From: Alphaproteobacteria bacterium
Lineage (GTDB): Bacteria > Pseudomonadota > Alphaproteobacteria > Micavibrionales > Micavibrionaceae
Length of the DNA: 64,000 nt
Assembly: GCA_016794145.1 (NCBI GenBank)
Contig: JAEUKP010000014.1
Span: 96,787-160,786 of the forward strand
Direction of reading: 5' to 3'
Shown: positions 25,564 to 36,887 of the stretch, piece after piece
Layout of the letters: the number at the start of each line of letters is the position of its first letter
How positions within the stretch are numbered: position 1 is the first letter of the stretch
The notes under the pieces: generated by a model
What the model saw: only the letters and a program-made list of their open reading frames with translations
Told to the model about the DNA's origin: nothing
The model's database searches: none
Translations under genes and position numbers: made by a program

Positions 25564-26415
25564 TTATAAAATGATGGTCCGCGCACCATGCAAGAAAATA
25601 CGATCTTCTGAATAATATTTCATTGCCGACAGAAGAACCCGTGACTCAATATCCTGCCCTATAATTTGCAGTTTATCTGGTGTGTGGGCATGATTGATTC
25701 GTGTCACATCCTGGTCAATAATCGGACCTTCATCAAGATCAGATGTAACAAAATGTGCTGTTGCGCCAATAATTTTGACCCCCCGAGCATACGCCTGATG
25801 ATAAGGTTTTGCGCCTTTAAACCCAGGCAGAAAAGAATGGTGAATATTAATAATGCGCCCCATGTATTTCTGGCTTAAGCTTTCGGACAAAATCTGCATA
25901 TACCTAGCCAAAACAACCAATTCGCTTTCGGTTGATCTAATAATCTTTTCGATTACAGATTCTTGCTCATGCCGGTTTTGATCGGTCACAGGTAAATAGT
26001 AAAAATGCAGGCCATGCGCCTCTACCTGATCTTTTGTATTCTGATGATTTGAAACAACACCTGTTATTTCAATTGGTAACAGTTTATTCTGCCAATGATA
26101 TAAAATATCATTTAAGCAATGATCGGACTTTGAAACCAGAAGAAGTGTCCTGACTTTTTGTTGACAAGGACGACATGACCACTCCATCTGCAGGCGAGCG
26201 GCTATTCCCGAAAACTCGTCTAAAAAGGAAGATGAGACGTCCCCCACTTTGGATGAAAATACAATCCGGAAGAAAAAATGCCCCGATAATTTATCGTTGA
26301 ACTGCGCTGCTTCTTCGATGTTCATGCCATGATTAAAAAGGCATGTTGTAATGCGAGAAACAATTCCGGCCTCATCACGACATGAGCCCCGGATTATAAA
26401 ATGTGTATCCGGCAT
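25564..26415 (-). CDS. purU: Formyltetrahydrofolate deformylase
   Basis: A 283-residue enzyme hydrolysing 10-formyl-THF to THF and formate, balancing one-carbon pools and feeding PurT-type purine synthesis. An N-terminal ACT domain (about 1-85, CRDEAGIVSRIT) is followed by a formyl-transferase fold with NIHHSFLPGFKGAKPYHQA and GATAHFVTSDLDEGPIIDQD carrying the active-site Asn, His and Asp. The start codon abuts the dxs stop, so translation is likely coupled. Its place after dxs is unusual functionally. Confidence 0.95.
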   Translation of the reverse strand: MPDTHFIIRGSCRDEAGIVSRITTCLFNHGMNIEEAAQFNDKLSGHFFFRIVFSSKVGDVSSSFLDEFSGIAARLQMEWSCRPCQQKVRTLLLVSKSDHCLNDILYHWQNKLLPIEITGVVSNHQNTKDQVEAHGLHFYYLPVTDQNRHEQESVIEKIIRSTESELVVLARYMQILSESLSQKYMGRIINIHHSFLPGFKGAKPYHQAYARGVKIIGATAHFVTSDLDEGPIIDQDVTRINHAHTPDKLQIIGQDIESRVLLSAMKYYSEDRIFLHGARTIIL

Positions 26416-28316
26416 TATGTTGTAACCATCCGTATAATATCAAGAGCGCATAGATTTGCATCCTGATATTGTTTATCCTGGGTGTCCTGATCCTGGAACC
26501 GATCTGGCAAATGCAACGTCCTTATTTTCAACTGCCCATCCAGTAGGCCGAGATTGGCCATTGTTTGTAAAACAAACGCGCCAAATCCATTGGACGATCC
26601 ATCTTCGATAGTGATAAAAGTTCCATGTGTTGTCGCAAGATCCTTAATCAAATCAATATCCAGGGGCTTTGCAAATCGAGCATCTGCAACTGTTACAGAG
26701 ACCCCTTTGCTTTCTAGCATATCTGCCGCTTTTAAACATTCTGTAAGTCGTGTCCCATAGGATAAAATAGCAACATCAGTCCCTCTGCGAAGAATGCGAC
26801 CTCTTCCAATTTCAAGCGGGGCCCCTTGCGTTGAAAGAGCGATTCCTATGCCTTCCCCCCGTGGATAACGGAAGGCTATCGGGCCATCGTCGTAACAAGC
26901 AGCGGTGGCAACCATGTTCATTAACTCTGCTTCATCACTCGGGGCCATCAAAACTATATTCGGCAAACAACAAAGGTAAGCAATATCAAAAGATCCAGCA
27001 TGGGTTGCGCCATCCGCCCCAACCAATCCTGCGCGATCCATTGCAAAGCGAACTGGCAAATTCTGGATACAAACATCATGAACGATCTGATCATAAGCAC
27101 GCTGCATGAATGTCGAATAAATTGTCACAAAAGGTTTAAATCCTTCTGCCGCCATTCCAGCTGCGAAAGTAACCGCGTGTTGTTCTGCAATTCCAACATC
27201 AAACATCCGATCTGGAAAAAAATCTGCAAATCGATCAAGCCCCGTTCCTGTTGGCATCGCAGCAGTAATTGCTACAATTCTTTCATCACGTTTTGCCTCT
27301 GCGATTAATGCATCTGCATACACGTTCGTATAGCTAGGTGCCTTAGGTATCGATTTACGTTGAGACCCTGTGATAACATCAAATTTGACAACGCCGTGCA
27401 TTTTATCCGGGGCCGATTCCGCAGGGGCATATCCCTTCCCTTTTTTAGTCAAAACATGAAGAAGAATTGGTTTTTTGCCATCAGAATCACGAAGATTTTT
27501 AAGAACCGGAACAAGTTCATCAAGATTATGCCCATCGATTGGACCAATATAATAAAACCCCAGCTCTTCGAATAATGTTCCACCACCAATTCCTGAACGG
27601 ACGACCTCCTCCGCCCGCTTTGCAGCCTCCCGCAATGGTGCGGGGAGATGGCCCGAAATCGACTTGGCAATTTCCCGTGCATTTAAATAGGGTTTAGAGG
27701 ATACAAGGCGTGTTAAATATTTGCTCATCGCACCAACAGGCGGGGCAATCGACATTTCATTATCATTCAAGATAACAATCAATTTGGACCCCAGAACTCC
27801 CGCATTATTCATAGCTTCATAGGCCATACCAGCAGAAATTGATCCATCTCCAATGACGGCGATGACATGATTCTTTGCCTGCTTTAAGTCACGGGCAACG
27901 GCCATACCCAATCCTGCGGAAATTGATGTTGAGCTATGCGCTGCTCCAAAAGGATCATACTCGCTTTCAGATCGTTTTGTGAATCCAGATAGCCCACCCC
28001 CCTGACGAATTGTGTGGATGCGGTCACGACGCCCGGTTAGCATCTTATGTGGGTACGCCTGATGCCCCACATCCCAGATCAATTTGTCATCCGGAGTATT
28101 GAATGTTGAGTGAATGGCAACGGTCAGTTCGACAACCCCCAAACTTGCGCCCAAATGCCCCCCTGTCTGAGCAACAGTACTTACAAGATCTGCCCGCAAT
28201 TCGTCTGCAACCTTTTTTAACTGGTCAACAGACATCTCCCGCAGATCAGCAGGGTCATCAATTTTAGAATTACGCAATTCCGGAGCAGGATGTTTTATGA
28301 TGTGTTTCATAGTCAT
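26415..28316 (-). CDS. dxs: 1-deoxy-D-xylulose-5-phosphate synthase
   Basis: A 633-residue TPP enzyme starting the MEP isoprenoid pathway from pyruvate and glyceraldehyde 3-phosphate. TPP-binding [15 protein letters not shown] lies near residue 160, the N-terminal [14 protein letters not shown] near 53, the pyrimidine-domain [17 protein letters not shown] near 380, and [15 protein letters not shown] near 435. The second ATG (MKHII) is an equally good start. It lies 40 bases after ispA in a leftward xseB-ispA-dxs-purU run, the usual isoprenoid grouping. Confidence 0.96.
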   Translation of the reverse strand: MTMKHIIKHPAPELRNSKIDDPADLREMSVDQLKKVADELRADLVSTVAQTGGHLGASLGVVELTVAIHSTFNTPDDKLIWDVGHQAYPHKMLTGRRDRIHTIRQGGGLSGFTKRSESEYDPFGAAHSSTSISAGLGMAVARDLKQAKNHVIAVIGDGSISAGMAYEAMNNAGVLGSKLIVILNDNEMSIAPPVGAMSKYLTRLVSSKPYLNAREIAKSISGHLPAPLREAAKRAEEVVRSGIGGGTLFEELGFYYIGPIDGHNLDELVPVLKNLRDSDGKKPILLHVLTKKGKGYAPAESAPDKMHGVVKFDVITGSQRKSIPKAPSYTNVYADALIAEAKRDERIVAITAAMPTGTGLDRFADFFPDRMFDVGIAEQHAVTFAAGMAAEGFKPFVTIYSTFMQRAYDQIVHDVCIQNLPVRFAMDRAGLVGADGATHAGSFDIAYLCCLPNIVLMAPSDEAELMNMVATAACYDDGPIAFRYPRGEGIGIALSTQGAPLEIGRGRILRRGTDVAILSYGTRLTECLKAADMLESKGVSVTVADARFAKPLDIDLIKDLATTHGTFITIEDGSSNGFGAFVLQTMANLGLLDGQLKIRTLHLPDRFQDQDTQDKQYQDANLCALDIIRMVTT

Positions 28317-28356
28317 CTGTTTTAATGCAGGGGGAGCAGAAAAGGCAAGTTTTATC

Positions 28357-29268
28357 CTATGCCCGTCTGTTCAGCACATAATAAGCGAGTTCTTCCAGCA
28401 TCTGCGCTCGTCCTTGGAAAATATGAAGATGCCGAACGGCCTGATCAACAAGCATTTCCGCACGTTGCTTAGCCTGCTCTTTCCCCATCGTCGACACGAA
28501 TGTTGATTTCCCTGCTTTCTCATCCTGATTGGCAGGTTTTCCTGTTTCGTTCAGATTCCCCTCAACATCCAGAATGTCATCAGTCACCTGAAACGCAAGA
28601 CCAAGATCATAGGCATAAGATGTCAAAGCCCGACGATATTGATCTCCGGCTTTGCCCAAAATTGCCCCAGCCTCGCAAGAAAAAGCCATTAATTTTCCAG
28701 TTTTCATGCGCTGCATACGACTAATTGTCCCCAGATCAAACTCGGTCGTTTCACCAATCAAATCAAGCATCTGTCCACCAACCATACCGTGAAGACCTGA
28801 TGCATCGGCAAGCGAGGCAACCAAAGCACACCGCACATACGGATCTTCATGCGTTTCCGGTGCTGCCAAAATCTGGAAAGCCATAGATTGCAGCGCATCA
28901 CCGGCGAGAATCGCGGTCGCCTCATCATACGCACGATGAACTGTTGGTTTTCCACGCCGCAAGTCAGAATTGTCCATCGCTGGCAAATCATCATGAATGA
29001 GAGAATAGGCATGAATCAGCTCAATCGCAGAGGCAACGCGCTTGGCGCGCGCGGGATCAACATTGAATAACTTTGCAGATTGCATCACCATAAAAGGCCG
29101 AAGACGTTTTCCGCCCGACAATGTCCCATAACGCATCGCATCATATAAAGTCGACTCAGCCAATTCCCCCTCAGGAAGCAGCCGTATAATCGCTTTGTCC
29201 ACCATTTGGACGGTGTCTTCCAAAGCTTCTTTCAACTCAGGGCTGGTCTCGCGTAGGGACGGGGCCAT
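28357..29268 (-). CDS. ispA: Farnesyl/geranylgeranyl diphosphate synthase
   Basis: A 303-residue trans-prenyl diphosphate synthase. The first Asp-rich motif [10 protein letters not shown] (with the two-residue bacterial insertion) is near residue 93 and the second DDILDVEGN near 234; GGKRLRPFM is near residue 53. It condenses IPP units into FPP for quinones and undecaprenyl phosphate. Located between xseB and dxs, which fits IspA. Chain length cannot be proven by eye. Confidence 0.93.
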   Translation of the reverse strand: MAPSLRETSPELKEALEDTVQMVDKAIIRLLPEGELAESTLYDAMRYGTLSGGKRLRPFMVMQSAKLFNVDPARAKRVASAIELIHAYSLIHDDLPAMDNSDLRRGKPTVHRAYDEATAILAGDALQSMAFQILAAPETHEDPYVRCALVASLADASGLHGMVGGQMLDLIGETTEFDLGTISRMQRMKTGKLMAFSCEAGAILGKAGDQYRRALTSYAYDLGLAFQVTDDILDVEGNLNETGKPANQDEKAGKSTFVSTMGKEQAKQRAEMLVDQAVRHLHIFQGRAQMLEELAYYVLNRRA

Positions 29269-29299
29269 ATATCATCTCCTTAATTCTTTGTCTTAATTT

Positions 29300-29551
29300 T
29301 TATTGATCTTCAAACTTTTCCGTTGTGACAGCACCATCAGAGCCCACAACAATTTTTTCAATTTTCATCCGCGCATCCTGCAATTTCGATTCACAATGCA
29401 CCTTAAGCGCCATCCCACGTTCATAAGCAGCGATAGAATCCTCTAAACTGACCTTGCCGGACTCGAGATCTTTTACAATTGTTTCAAGCTCTGCTAACGC
29501 CGATTCAAAGCCCATTTTTTTGATGTCTTGAGAAAGTGAAGAGTCTGTCAT
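29300..29551 (-). CDS. xseB: Exodeoxyribonuclease VII small subunit
   Basis: An 83-residue helical protein with the family pattern FESALAELETIVKDLESGKVSLEDSIAAYERGMAL (conserved blocks at ~15-50). It binds XseA to degrade single-stranded DNA. It leads the xseB-ispA-dxs-purU run with 31 bases to ispA. xseA is not in the window. Confidence 0.94.
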   Translation of the reverse strand: MTDSSLSQDIKKMGFESALAELETIVKDLESGKVSLEDSIAAYERGMALKVHCESKLQDARMKIEKIVVGSDGAVTTEKFEDQ

Positions 29552-29656
29552 TATCGTTTATTTTCAAAGTTACAGTTTTTTGGTTACCAAAAGCAACGGG
29601 GAGAGTTTATGTCAGACCGTATTGTTTCTCAACCTTAATCTTACTCTTTTGAGTAT

Positions 29657-29786
29657 TATAGTAATTTAAAATAACAATTAGATATTTCCAATTTTTCGTC
29701 ATTGCGGCGAAAGCCGCAATCTCACTTGTATAAGAGGAGATTCTGGCTTTCGCCAGAATGACAAATTCGTATTTTAAATTACTATA
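29657..29786. repeat. MITE-like dispersed repeat, copy 2
   Basis: 130 bp with the same 17-bp inverted ends (TATAGTAATTTAAAATA / TATTTTAAATTACTATA) and the same two internal hairpins (GCGGC-GAAA-GCCGC and ATTCTGGC-TTTC-GCCAGAAT) as the element at 4081-4221. It lies between xseB and the next gene. Confidence 0.8.
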
Positions 29787-29841
29787 TATTTATGGTAATT
29801 TTTAAATCAACCGAACCCCAAAGGCACGTTGCTAAAAATTA

Positions 29842-30804
29842 TTAATATCCCATCCAAAAAGCTTGATACGTCTCTGTCATCGCCATCATCGCCAAAGGCT
29901 TTGCAATGACAGGCGCGATTTCCGGCTCATCCCCTGTCGATAAAACAGCCAACATCCGGCCTGCTGCCTTGGCACAGGCAACCGCTTGATCCCGCATATC
30001 ATGCATGGGAACTGCTGAAAAAAACAATTGCGCATAGGGCTCAACGCCATTCAATAATTCAATGGGAGGATTCGCAGGGCAATCATTAGCAGCCAACCCA
30101 AAACGCCAGTCACTTCCCGCCGGAACTCCCATTCGCACAGCCTCAGTGGTCATTGCCGTCACAAGATGTTCCAAATCAAAATCGCTTGGACACGGGACCT
30201 CTTCTTTGTCTTTCTTGTTATATAACAAGTTCAGCTTGGCCAATCTCCATCCAGCAGCGCCTGATAATCCACCCAAACAATCCCCCAAAGTCCAACCATC
30301 GCGCCCCATTTTCTTTTCAATCAGGACATCGCATAACTCTTGCGCAGCAACCTCGAAACACATACAACGTGTTGCATATTCAATTAATAGCCGAAAAGAT
30401 TCGGCGCGGGGGATTCCCTCCTCCTCCCAACTGATCATCATATGATGGGTCAACATGGTCAACATATCAACAAACCCAAATTCACAATCCGCCCAATCTT
30501 CCATGGCCATACGGGCCAGAACGCGGCCCCGTTCAGTGTAGGAATCAATCTGGACCGGGTCGAAATCAATCCAATACGGCAAATCACCTTCATAGGCATC
30601 ACACCCCAGAACAGCAGAAATTTTGGTATAAATGGACTGAAGAGTCTCATCAGGCGATTCAAAGAAAAAAGCTGTTTCTGTTAAAACACCACCCATGACC
30701 TGTAACATCAGGCGAATGTCAGTCCCCTTTCCTTCTGTAAAGGCCATTTTGGACAAGCTTTCCTGAAGGAGGTGCGCAACCTCAGCTTTTTCAACGCTCA
30801 ACAT
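29842..30804 (-). CDS. Protein of unknown function
   Basis: A 320-residue, acidic, mainly helical soluble protein with many Met and Cys and no signal peptide or clear membrane span. Conserved-looking stretches are LGCDAYEGDLPYWIDFDP (residue ~68) and YATRCMCFEVAAQELCDVLI. I do not recognise the family. It is monocistronic: a dispersed repeat lies downstream and DnaA-box-like repeats lie 45-75 bases before its ATG. Confidence 0.65.
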   Translation of the reverse strand: MLSVEKAEVAHLLQESLSKMAFTEGKGTDIRLMLQVMGGVLTETAFFFESPDETLQSIYTKISAVLGCDAYEGDLPYWIDFDPVQIDSYTERGRVLARMAMEDWADCEFGFVDMLTMLTHHMMISWEEEGIPRAESFRLLIEYATRCMCFEVAAQELCDVLIEKKMGRDGWTLGDCLGGLSGAAGWRLAKLNLLYNKKDKEEVPCPSDFDLEHLVTAMTTEAVRMGVPAGSDWRFGLAANDCPANPPIELLNGVEPYAQLFFSAVPMHDMRDQAVACAKAAGRMLAVLSTGDEPEIAPVIAKPLAMMAMTETYQAFWMGY

Positions 30805-30846
30805 ATATATAATTCCCTATTCAAGGATAAAAATGGGCACGGAAAC

Positions 30847-30878
30847 GGTGGACAAGTATGTGGATAGTATGTGGATAA
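30847..30878. promoter_or_regulatory. Cluster of DnaA-box-like 9-mers
   Basis: TGTGGATAA (30870-30878), the reverse complement of the perfect DnaA box TTATCCACA, is preceded by TGTGGATAG (30859-30867) and the weaker GTGGACAAG. Spacing is 11 bases, about one helical turn, upstream of the unknown gene. Confidence 0.35.
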
Positions 30879-30939
30879 ATTTGATGGCGGAGAGAGACTG
30901 TGGAACAAGCCTCTTTGATTCGCCCTCTGAGATATAAGA

Positions 30940-31506
30940 CTAGTTAAAAATATCAGAGCCGTAAACACCCCAAAGAGATTTTTTATCAACCCATCCCTTA
31001 TATGGTGCAAAATGGACACGGCACATCAATTTTTGGCATTCTTCAATATTTACAATAATGTTTTTTTCAAATTTGACGATAGGCCTATCTTTGTCCTGAC
31101 TATCATAGGCTATTAAAGGGTCGGATGAGATCACCAGCCCCGTTTTATGACCAGACAAAAGAATTTTATGAGCCCAGCCGACTTCGCCACTGGGGTCTTT
31201 TATCTTGCGCCAAGAATCGAATTCCTGAACAATTTCAACAGGAAGCCCCTCTTTCTTATAAATCCACTTTATCGGATAATCCATGGACGGTCCTGTGCGC
31301 ACATACACATTATCGGATTTTAACGACGCAAAACGCGGTAAAGGCAACCCCGACCCTTTGTCCGCATCCATGTCCTTATCCGAGTCATCGGCTTCCCTAT
31401 CACCCGAGACGCCCTGATCCTCAACCGGAGGTGCCGCGCGAACAGCCTCCCCAGAAACCACAAGAAGCACACACATCAATAGGGACAAAAATCGGGTCAT
31501 AAACAT
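30940..31506 (-). CDS. Exported bacterial SH3-domain protein
   Basis: A 188-residue protein with a signal peptide (to about residue 25, AVRAAPP). An acidic Asp-rich stretch precedes two SH3-like units: about 57-115 (SDNVYVRTGPSMDYPIKWIYKKEG...WRKIKDPSGEVGWAH) and about 120-180 (VKFEKNIIVNIEECQKLMCRVHFAPYKGWVDKKSLWGVY in parts). This layout is the common alphaproteobacterial SH3_4-type periplasmic protein, presumed to bind wall or envelope ligands. The second ATG two codons in is an alternative start. It is divergent from dusA. Confidence 0.82.
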   Translation of the reverse strand: MFMTRFLSLLMCVLLVVSGEAVRAAPPVEDQGVSGDREADDSDKDMDADKGSGLPLPRFASLKSDNVYVRTGPSMDYPIKWIYKKEGLPVEIVQEFDSWRKIKDPSGEVGWAHKILLSGHKTGLVISSDPLIAYDSQDKDRPIVKFEKNIIVNIEECQKLMCRVHFAPYKGWVDKKSLWGVYGSDIFN

Positions 31507-31548
31507 CTGGACGAGGGTTAGGTTTCTATCGTAAACAGTTTGGCCATT

Positions 31549-32550
31549 ATGAGAAAAGATACAAAAAATTCAAGTGTTAATACAAAACACCCCATTCTCT
31601 CCGTCGCGCCCATGATCGACTGGACGGATCGGCATTGCCGGTATTTTCATCGCCTCCTCACCCCCAACGCCCTGCTATACACGGAAATGATAACGACAGG
31701 CGCCATTCTGAACGGAAATCACGATCGCTTGCTGGGTTTTTCCCCCGAAGAACATCCTGTTGCACTTCAATTGGGCGGATCAGACCCTGCGGACCTTGCC
31801 ACCTGCGCCAAAATTGGCGAAGACTATGGCTATGACCACATCAACCTGAATTGCGGATGCCCGTCTGACCGCGTGCAAAAAGGAAAGTTCGGAGCCTGCC
31901 TGATGGCCGAGCCCCAGCTTGTCGCGGATTGTATCGGCGCGATGCGCGCGACCGTCAGCATCCCCGTCACCGTAAAATGCCGGATCGGCATTGATGATTC
32001 CGACGATTATCCGTTTTTGGAAAATTTTATAAAGACCGTGTCTTCAACGGGTTGCGATACGTTTATTATCCACGCTCGAAAGGCCTGGCTTAAAGGACTA
32101 TCCCCCAAAGAAAATCGTGAGATCCCGCCACTACGTTACGATATCGCAGCCACCATCAAGAAAAACTTTCCACAGCTGACCCTTATTTTGAACGGAGGTT
32201 TAACAACCCTTGCCCAAGTCACTGAAAATATAGGATATTTTGACGGCATTATGATCGGGCGCGAAGCCTACCAAAACCCCTATTTTCTGACCGCGTTGGA
32301 ACATCATTTTTTTAATATCCCCCAACCCGATCGCATGGATATCTGTCACGCTATGGTCGATTACATCGCCCGACAAGACGGATCCATTCATTCGGTCACA
32401 CGGCACATGTTGGGATTGTTTAACGGGTTGCGCGGGGCACGGCATTTCCGCCAAGTCCTCAGCACCGATACGCATACCCCCGATATCGTGGCCAAAGATA
32501 TCATGGAAAAAGCCCTTTCTTATTTTGAGCCTGGCCATTCTGATAACTGA
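31549..32550 (+). CDS. dusA: tRNA-dihydrouridine(20/20a) synthase DusA
   Basis: A 333-residue flavoenzyme reducing U20/U20a in the tRNA D-loop. The N-terminal motif SVAPMIDWTDRHCRYFHR and TEMITTGAIL are DusA-specific; NLNCGCPSDRVQKGKFGACLM carries the catalytic Cys; NGGLTT and IMIGREAYQNPY contact phosphate and FMN. I chose the ATG at 31549; a TTG three codons earlier is possible. Its 3' end overlaps the convergent NHL gene by 31 bases. Codons here are visibly GC-richer than in the flanking SH3 gene. Confidence 0.94.
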   Translation: MRKDTKNSSVNTKHPILSVAPMIDWTDRHCRYFHRLLTPNALLYTEMITTGAILNGNHDRLLGFSPEEHPVALQLGGSDPADLATCAKIGEDYGYDHINLNCGCPSDRVQKGKFGACLMAEPQLVADCIGAMRATVSIPVTVKCRIGIDDSDDYPFLENFIKTVSSTGCDTFIIHARKAWLKGLSPKENREIPPLRYDIAATIKKNFPQLTLILNGGLTTLAQVTENIGYFDGIMIGREAYQNPYFLTALEHHFFNIPQPDRMDICHAMVDYIARQDGSIHSVTRHMLGLFNGLRGARHFRQVLSTDTHTPDIVAKDIMEKALSYFEPGHSDN

Positions 32551-33968
32551 TTTAATTTAAAATCCAGAACGAGAATCCGGTTATGGTTGGTATCAGCAAT
32601 CAACATCCGGTCATCCTCCACCCAGACAGCCCCCGGCTCATCAAGCGTTTCCCCCGTTGCGGACAACGTCGAAAGCCGTCCCGTCGGGATATCATAAATC
32701 CGGATGGCATTGTTATATGTATCGGCGATATAGACCTGATCCCCCTTTACAGACAGGCCTTGCGGGTGCTGCATCTGGGCCACGGGATAAACTCCGTCAG
32801 CACGTCCAAAATCAAAAAGTCCTGTGCCAATCAGAGTTTGAACACGCCCGTCTTTGATCACACGCAAAGCCGAGCTCTCGGCATCGACAAAATAAATATG
32901 TCCGGCTGTATCAACGGACAAGGCACTGGGTTGCGCCAATTCGGAATCTTCGGCCACATCATCGACAATCCCTTCCCGACCATTTCCGGCAACTACGGAC
33001 ATCGTACGGCGTTCCGGATCAAAGCGATAAATCTGGTGCGTTCCAGCCATGGCAATCACCAGACTGTGATCCGGCATAACACCCACATCCCATGGGGACG
33101 CCCATATCCGCCCGCGTGTTCCATCGCCCCCCAATATCTCGCGCACGCCGGTCGTCATATTGACAGCAACCAGACTGTGATGATCCGTATCCGCCACATA
33201 CAGCATATGCCCCGCCACATCAAACCCGCGGGGATGATGAAATCCATCATAGGATGCAACCATTTTACCAGCCTTATCCATCACGACAATCCGGTCATGG
33301 CCAGAGTCCGCCACATAGATCAAATCCCCATATTTTTTAACCCGTGCCGGAAATGATAAGACGGATGAGCCGCGTTCCTTAGCCACCAATGACGCCACCG
33401 GCGTTTCAATCTTGACTGCGGCTCCCCTGTTTTTCGAAATATCGGCCTTTAAATCCTCCCGATGCCCCTCCCCTTCGTAACGGGAAATTTCCTGCCCGTT
33501 GGGCCCCAATAGAATCAGAGTTGGCCAAGCCCGCACCCCGAAATTTTTCCAGATCGCAAAATCCGAATCGTTAATCACGGGATGCTCCAACCCGAAACGT
33601 TTGGCAGCCGATAAAATCCGGTCATTGCCCTGCTCGCCGCGAAACTTGGCCGAATGCACCCCGATAATCAGCAAATTGTCCCCGAATGTTTGTTCCAGAT
33701 ATTTCAAATCAGGCACAATTTGCATACAATTGACACATCCATAGGTCCAAAAATCGAGAAGAACCAACCGGCCTTTCATATCGGCTTCGGTCAACGGGCG
33801 GGTCACATTCACCCATCCCCCTGCCCCACCAGAGGCCAAGGTTGAAAAAGGGTTGGTTCCGGATGCCCCCGCCGCCTGACCCAACCTGTTTCCGCCGAAA
33901 AGCCCTATCCCAAAGATCATGATTACTCCCCCTAGAATCGTGATAACCCCTAATTTCTTAATAAACAT
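32520..33968 (-). CDS. Membrane-anchored thioredoxin-NHL repeat protein
   Basis: A 482-residue protein: N-terminal span (about 7-25), then a thioredoxin-like domain (about 50-175) with active-site Cys78-Val-Asn-Cys81 in WTYGCVNC. A beta-propeller of NHL repeats (about 190-482) follows, with repeated KVADSGHDRIVVMD-like units (YVADTDHHSLVAV, YIADTYNNAIRIYD, LIADTNHNRILVLD). The architecture matches the NHLRC2 family. It probably works in the periplasm, as the anchor suggests; the partner is unknown. GC-rich coding like dusA and purB. Confidence 0.85.
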   Translation of the reverse strand: MFIKKLGVITILGGVIMIFGIGLFGGNRLGQAAGASGTNPFSTLASGGAGGWVNVTRPLTEADMKGRLVLLDFWTYGCVNCMQIVPDLKYLEQTFGDNLLIIGVHSAKFRGEQGNDRILSAAKRFGLEHPVINDSDFAIWKNFGVRAWPTLILLGPNGQEISRYEGEGHREDLKADISKNRGAAVKIETPVASLVAKERGSSVLSFPARVKKYGDLIYVADSGHDRIVVMDKAGKMVASYDGFHHPRGFDVAGHMLYVADTDHHSLVAVNMTTGVREILGGDGTRGRIWASPWDVGVMPDHSLVIAMAGTHQIYRFDPERRTMSVVAGNGREGIVDDVAEDSELAQPSALSVDTAGHIYFVDAESSALRVIKDGRVQTLIGTGLFDFGRADGVYPVAQMQHPQGLSVKGDQVYIADTYNNAIRIYDIPTGRLSTLSATGETLDEPGAVWVEDDRMLIADTNHNRILVLDFKLNQLSEWPGSK

Positions 33969-34144
33969 CGTTTTCTTTTGCCTCTCTCAGATAACCATAG
34001 ACATAGATTTCTATCACCGAAGGTCAAACTTCTGGCAAAAAATTAACCCTTTTCTTCTTGGGATGCATGATGAACATAAGCTTCGGATATTGATTCCTAA
34101 ACCTATATCGCGTATCAAAGGCGCTATAAAAAGGATGACAGACC

Positions 34145-35455
34145 ATGATACCCCGTTATACCCGCCCTGATATGGCCCAGATTTGGGACACCGATAATAA
34201 ATTCCGCATCATGTTGGAGGTCGAGACATTGGCCGCCGAAATTCAGGAACAGATCGGCATGATCCCGAAAGGTGTCTCAGACGCCCTGCGGGCGCGCGGA
34301 AATTTCAATGCCACCCGTATTGACGAAATCGAACGCGAAGTCAAACATGACGTCATTGCTTTCCTAACCAATGTGGCGGAATATGTCGGCGAAGAAGCCC
34401 GTTTTATGCATCAGGGCATGACATCGTCGGATGTTCTAGACACCACCTTTGCGGTTCAATTGCAACAATCATGCGATATTTTGCTGGCTGATCTGGACAA
34501 GGTTCTGGCCGCTTTGAAGAAACGCACACTGGAACACCGCCACACGATCACGATTGGCCGGAGCCACGGCATTCACGCCGAACCCACCACCTTTGGCATT
34601 AAACTTGCCGGACATTATGCGGCCTTTGCCCGCGCCAAACAGCGACTTTTGAATGCACGGGATGAAATCTCGGTCTGCGCCATTTCGGGCGCGGTGGGCA
34701 CCTTTGCCACAGTCCCGCCCGAAGTCGAAGCCTATGTCGCCGAAAAATTGCATCTGACACCGGAAACCGTGTCGACACAGGTCATTCCACGGGATCGTCA
34801 TGCGATGTTCTTTGCCACATTGGGAGTGATTGCGTCGTCCATTGAAAATCTGGCGGTTGAAATCCGTCACTTGCAACGCACCGAAGTCCGCGAGGCCGAA
34901 GAGTTTTTCTCGGCTGGCCAAAAAGGCTCCTCCGCGATGCCGCATAAACGCAATCCCATCCTGACCGAAAATCTGACGGGGTTGGCGCGGGTTGTGCGCT
35001 CGGCCGTGACACCGGCTCTGGAAAACGTGGCCCTGTGGCACGAACGCGACATTTCGCACTCGGCTGTCGAACGCTTTATTGCTCCGGACACCTGTGTGGC
35101 TTTGGACTTCGCCTTGAACCGCTTGGCAGGTGTGATCGATAATTTGTTGATTTATCCGGACCGCATGATGGCCAATCTGGAACGTATGGGCGGATTGGTG
35201 TTCTCGCAACGCACCCTGCTGGCCCTGACCCAAGCCGGCATTGCGCGGGAAGATGCGTATCGCATTGTTCAGCGCAGCGCCATGAAAGTCTGGGAATCGG
35301 ATGGGAAATCATCCCTGCGGGATATGCTGGAACAAGACAGCGATGTGACATCCAAATTGGATAAAACGGCGTTCGATGCCATCTTTACCTTTGATCCCTA
35401 TATCAAACATGCCGATACCATTATCGACAGAGCCCTAAAAGAAAATAGTATATAA
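34145..35455 (+). CDS. purB: Adenylosuccinate lyase
   Basis: A 436-residue fumarase-superfamily enzyme acting twice in purine synthesis (SAICAR to AICAR, adenylosuccinate to AMP). The signature GSSAMPHKRNP lies near residue 260; TSSDVLDTT near 96 and RSHGIHAEPTTFG near 140 supply other active-site residues. AAGGATG sits about 10 bases before the ATG. It is monocistronic. One sampled 60-base line counts 65% G+C, far above the ccrM gene next door. Confidence 0.96.
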   Translation: MIPRYTRPDMAQIWDTDNKFRIMLEVETLAAEIQEQIGMIPKGVSDALRARGNFNATRIDEIEREVKHDVIAFLTNVAEYVGEEARFMHQGMTSSDVLDTTFAVQLQQSCDILLADLDKVLAALKKRTLEHRHTITIGRSHGIHAEPTTFGIKLAGHYAAFARAKQRLLNARDEISVCAISGAVGTFATVPPEVEAYVAEKLHLTPETVSTQVIPRDRHAMFFATLGVIASSIENLAVEIRHLQRTEVREAEEFFSAGQKGSSAMPHKRNPILTENLTGLARVVRSAVTPALENVALWHERDISHSAVERFIAPDTCVALDFALNRLAGVIDNLLIYPDRMMANLERMGGLVFSQRTLLALTQAGIAREDAYRIVQRSAMKVWESDGKSSLRDMLEQDSDVTSKLDKTAFDAIFTFDPYIKHADTIIDRALKENSI

Positions 35456-35468
35456 AATTTCACATGAA

Positions 35469-36766
<1,298 letters not shown>

Positions 36767-36887
36767 AGCGTCATATTTACCAAATACAAAATTTAGTAGG
36801 ATCTCTATTAAATTCAGCTAGTATATAACAGCGAAAAAATCATGGGAAAGCCATGGGCTGGAACTTGAGGGATCAAGCAGGGTAAAT

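Noticed and set aside
32583..33356. 257-codon open frame opposite the NHL protein
   Set aside because: Antisense shadow; the NHL repeats on the other strand are unmistakable.
34469..35233. 254-codon open frame opposite purB
   Set aside because: Antisense shadow in a GC-rich gene; no motif, and purB is certain.
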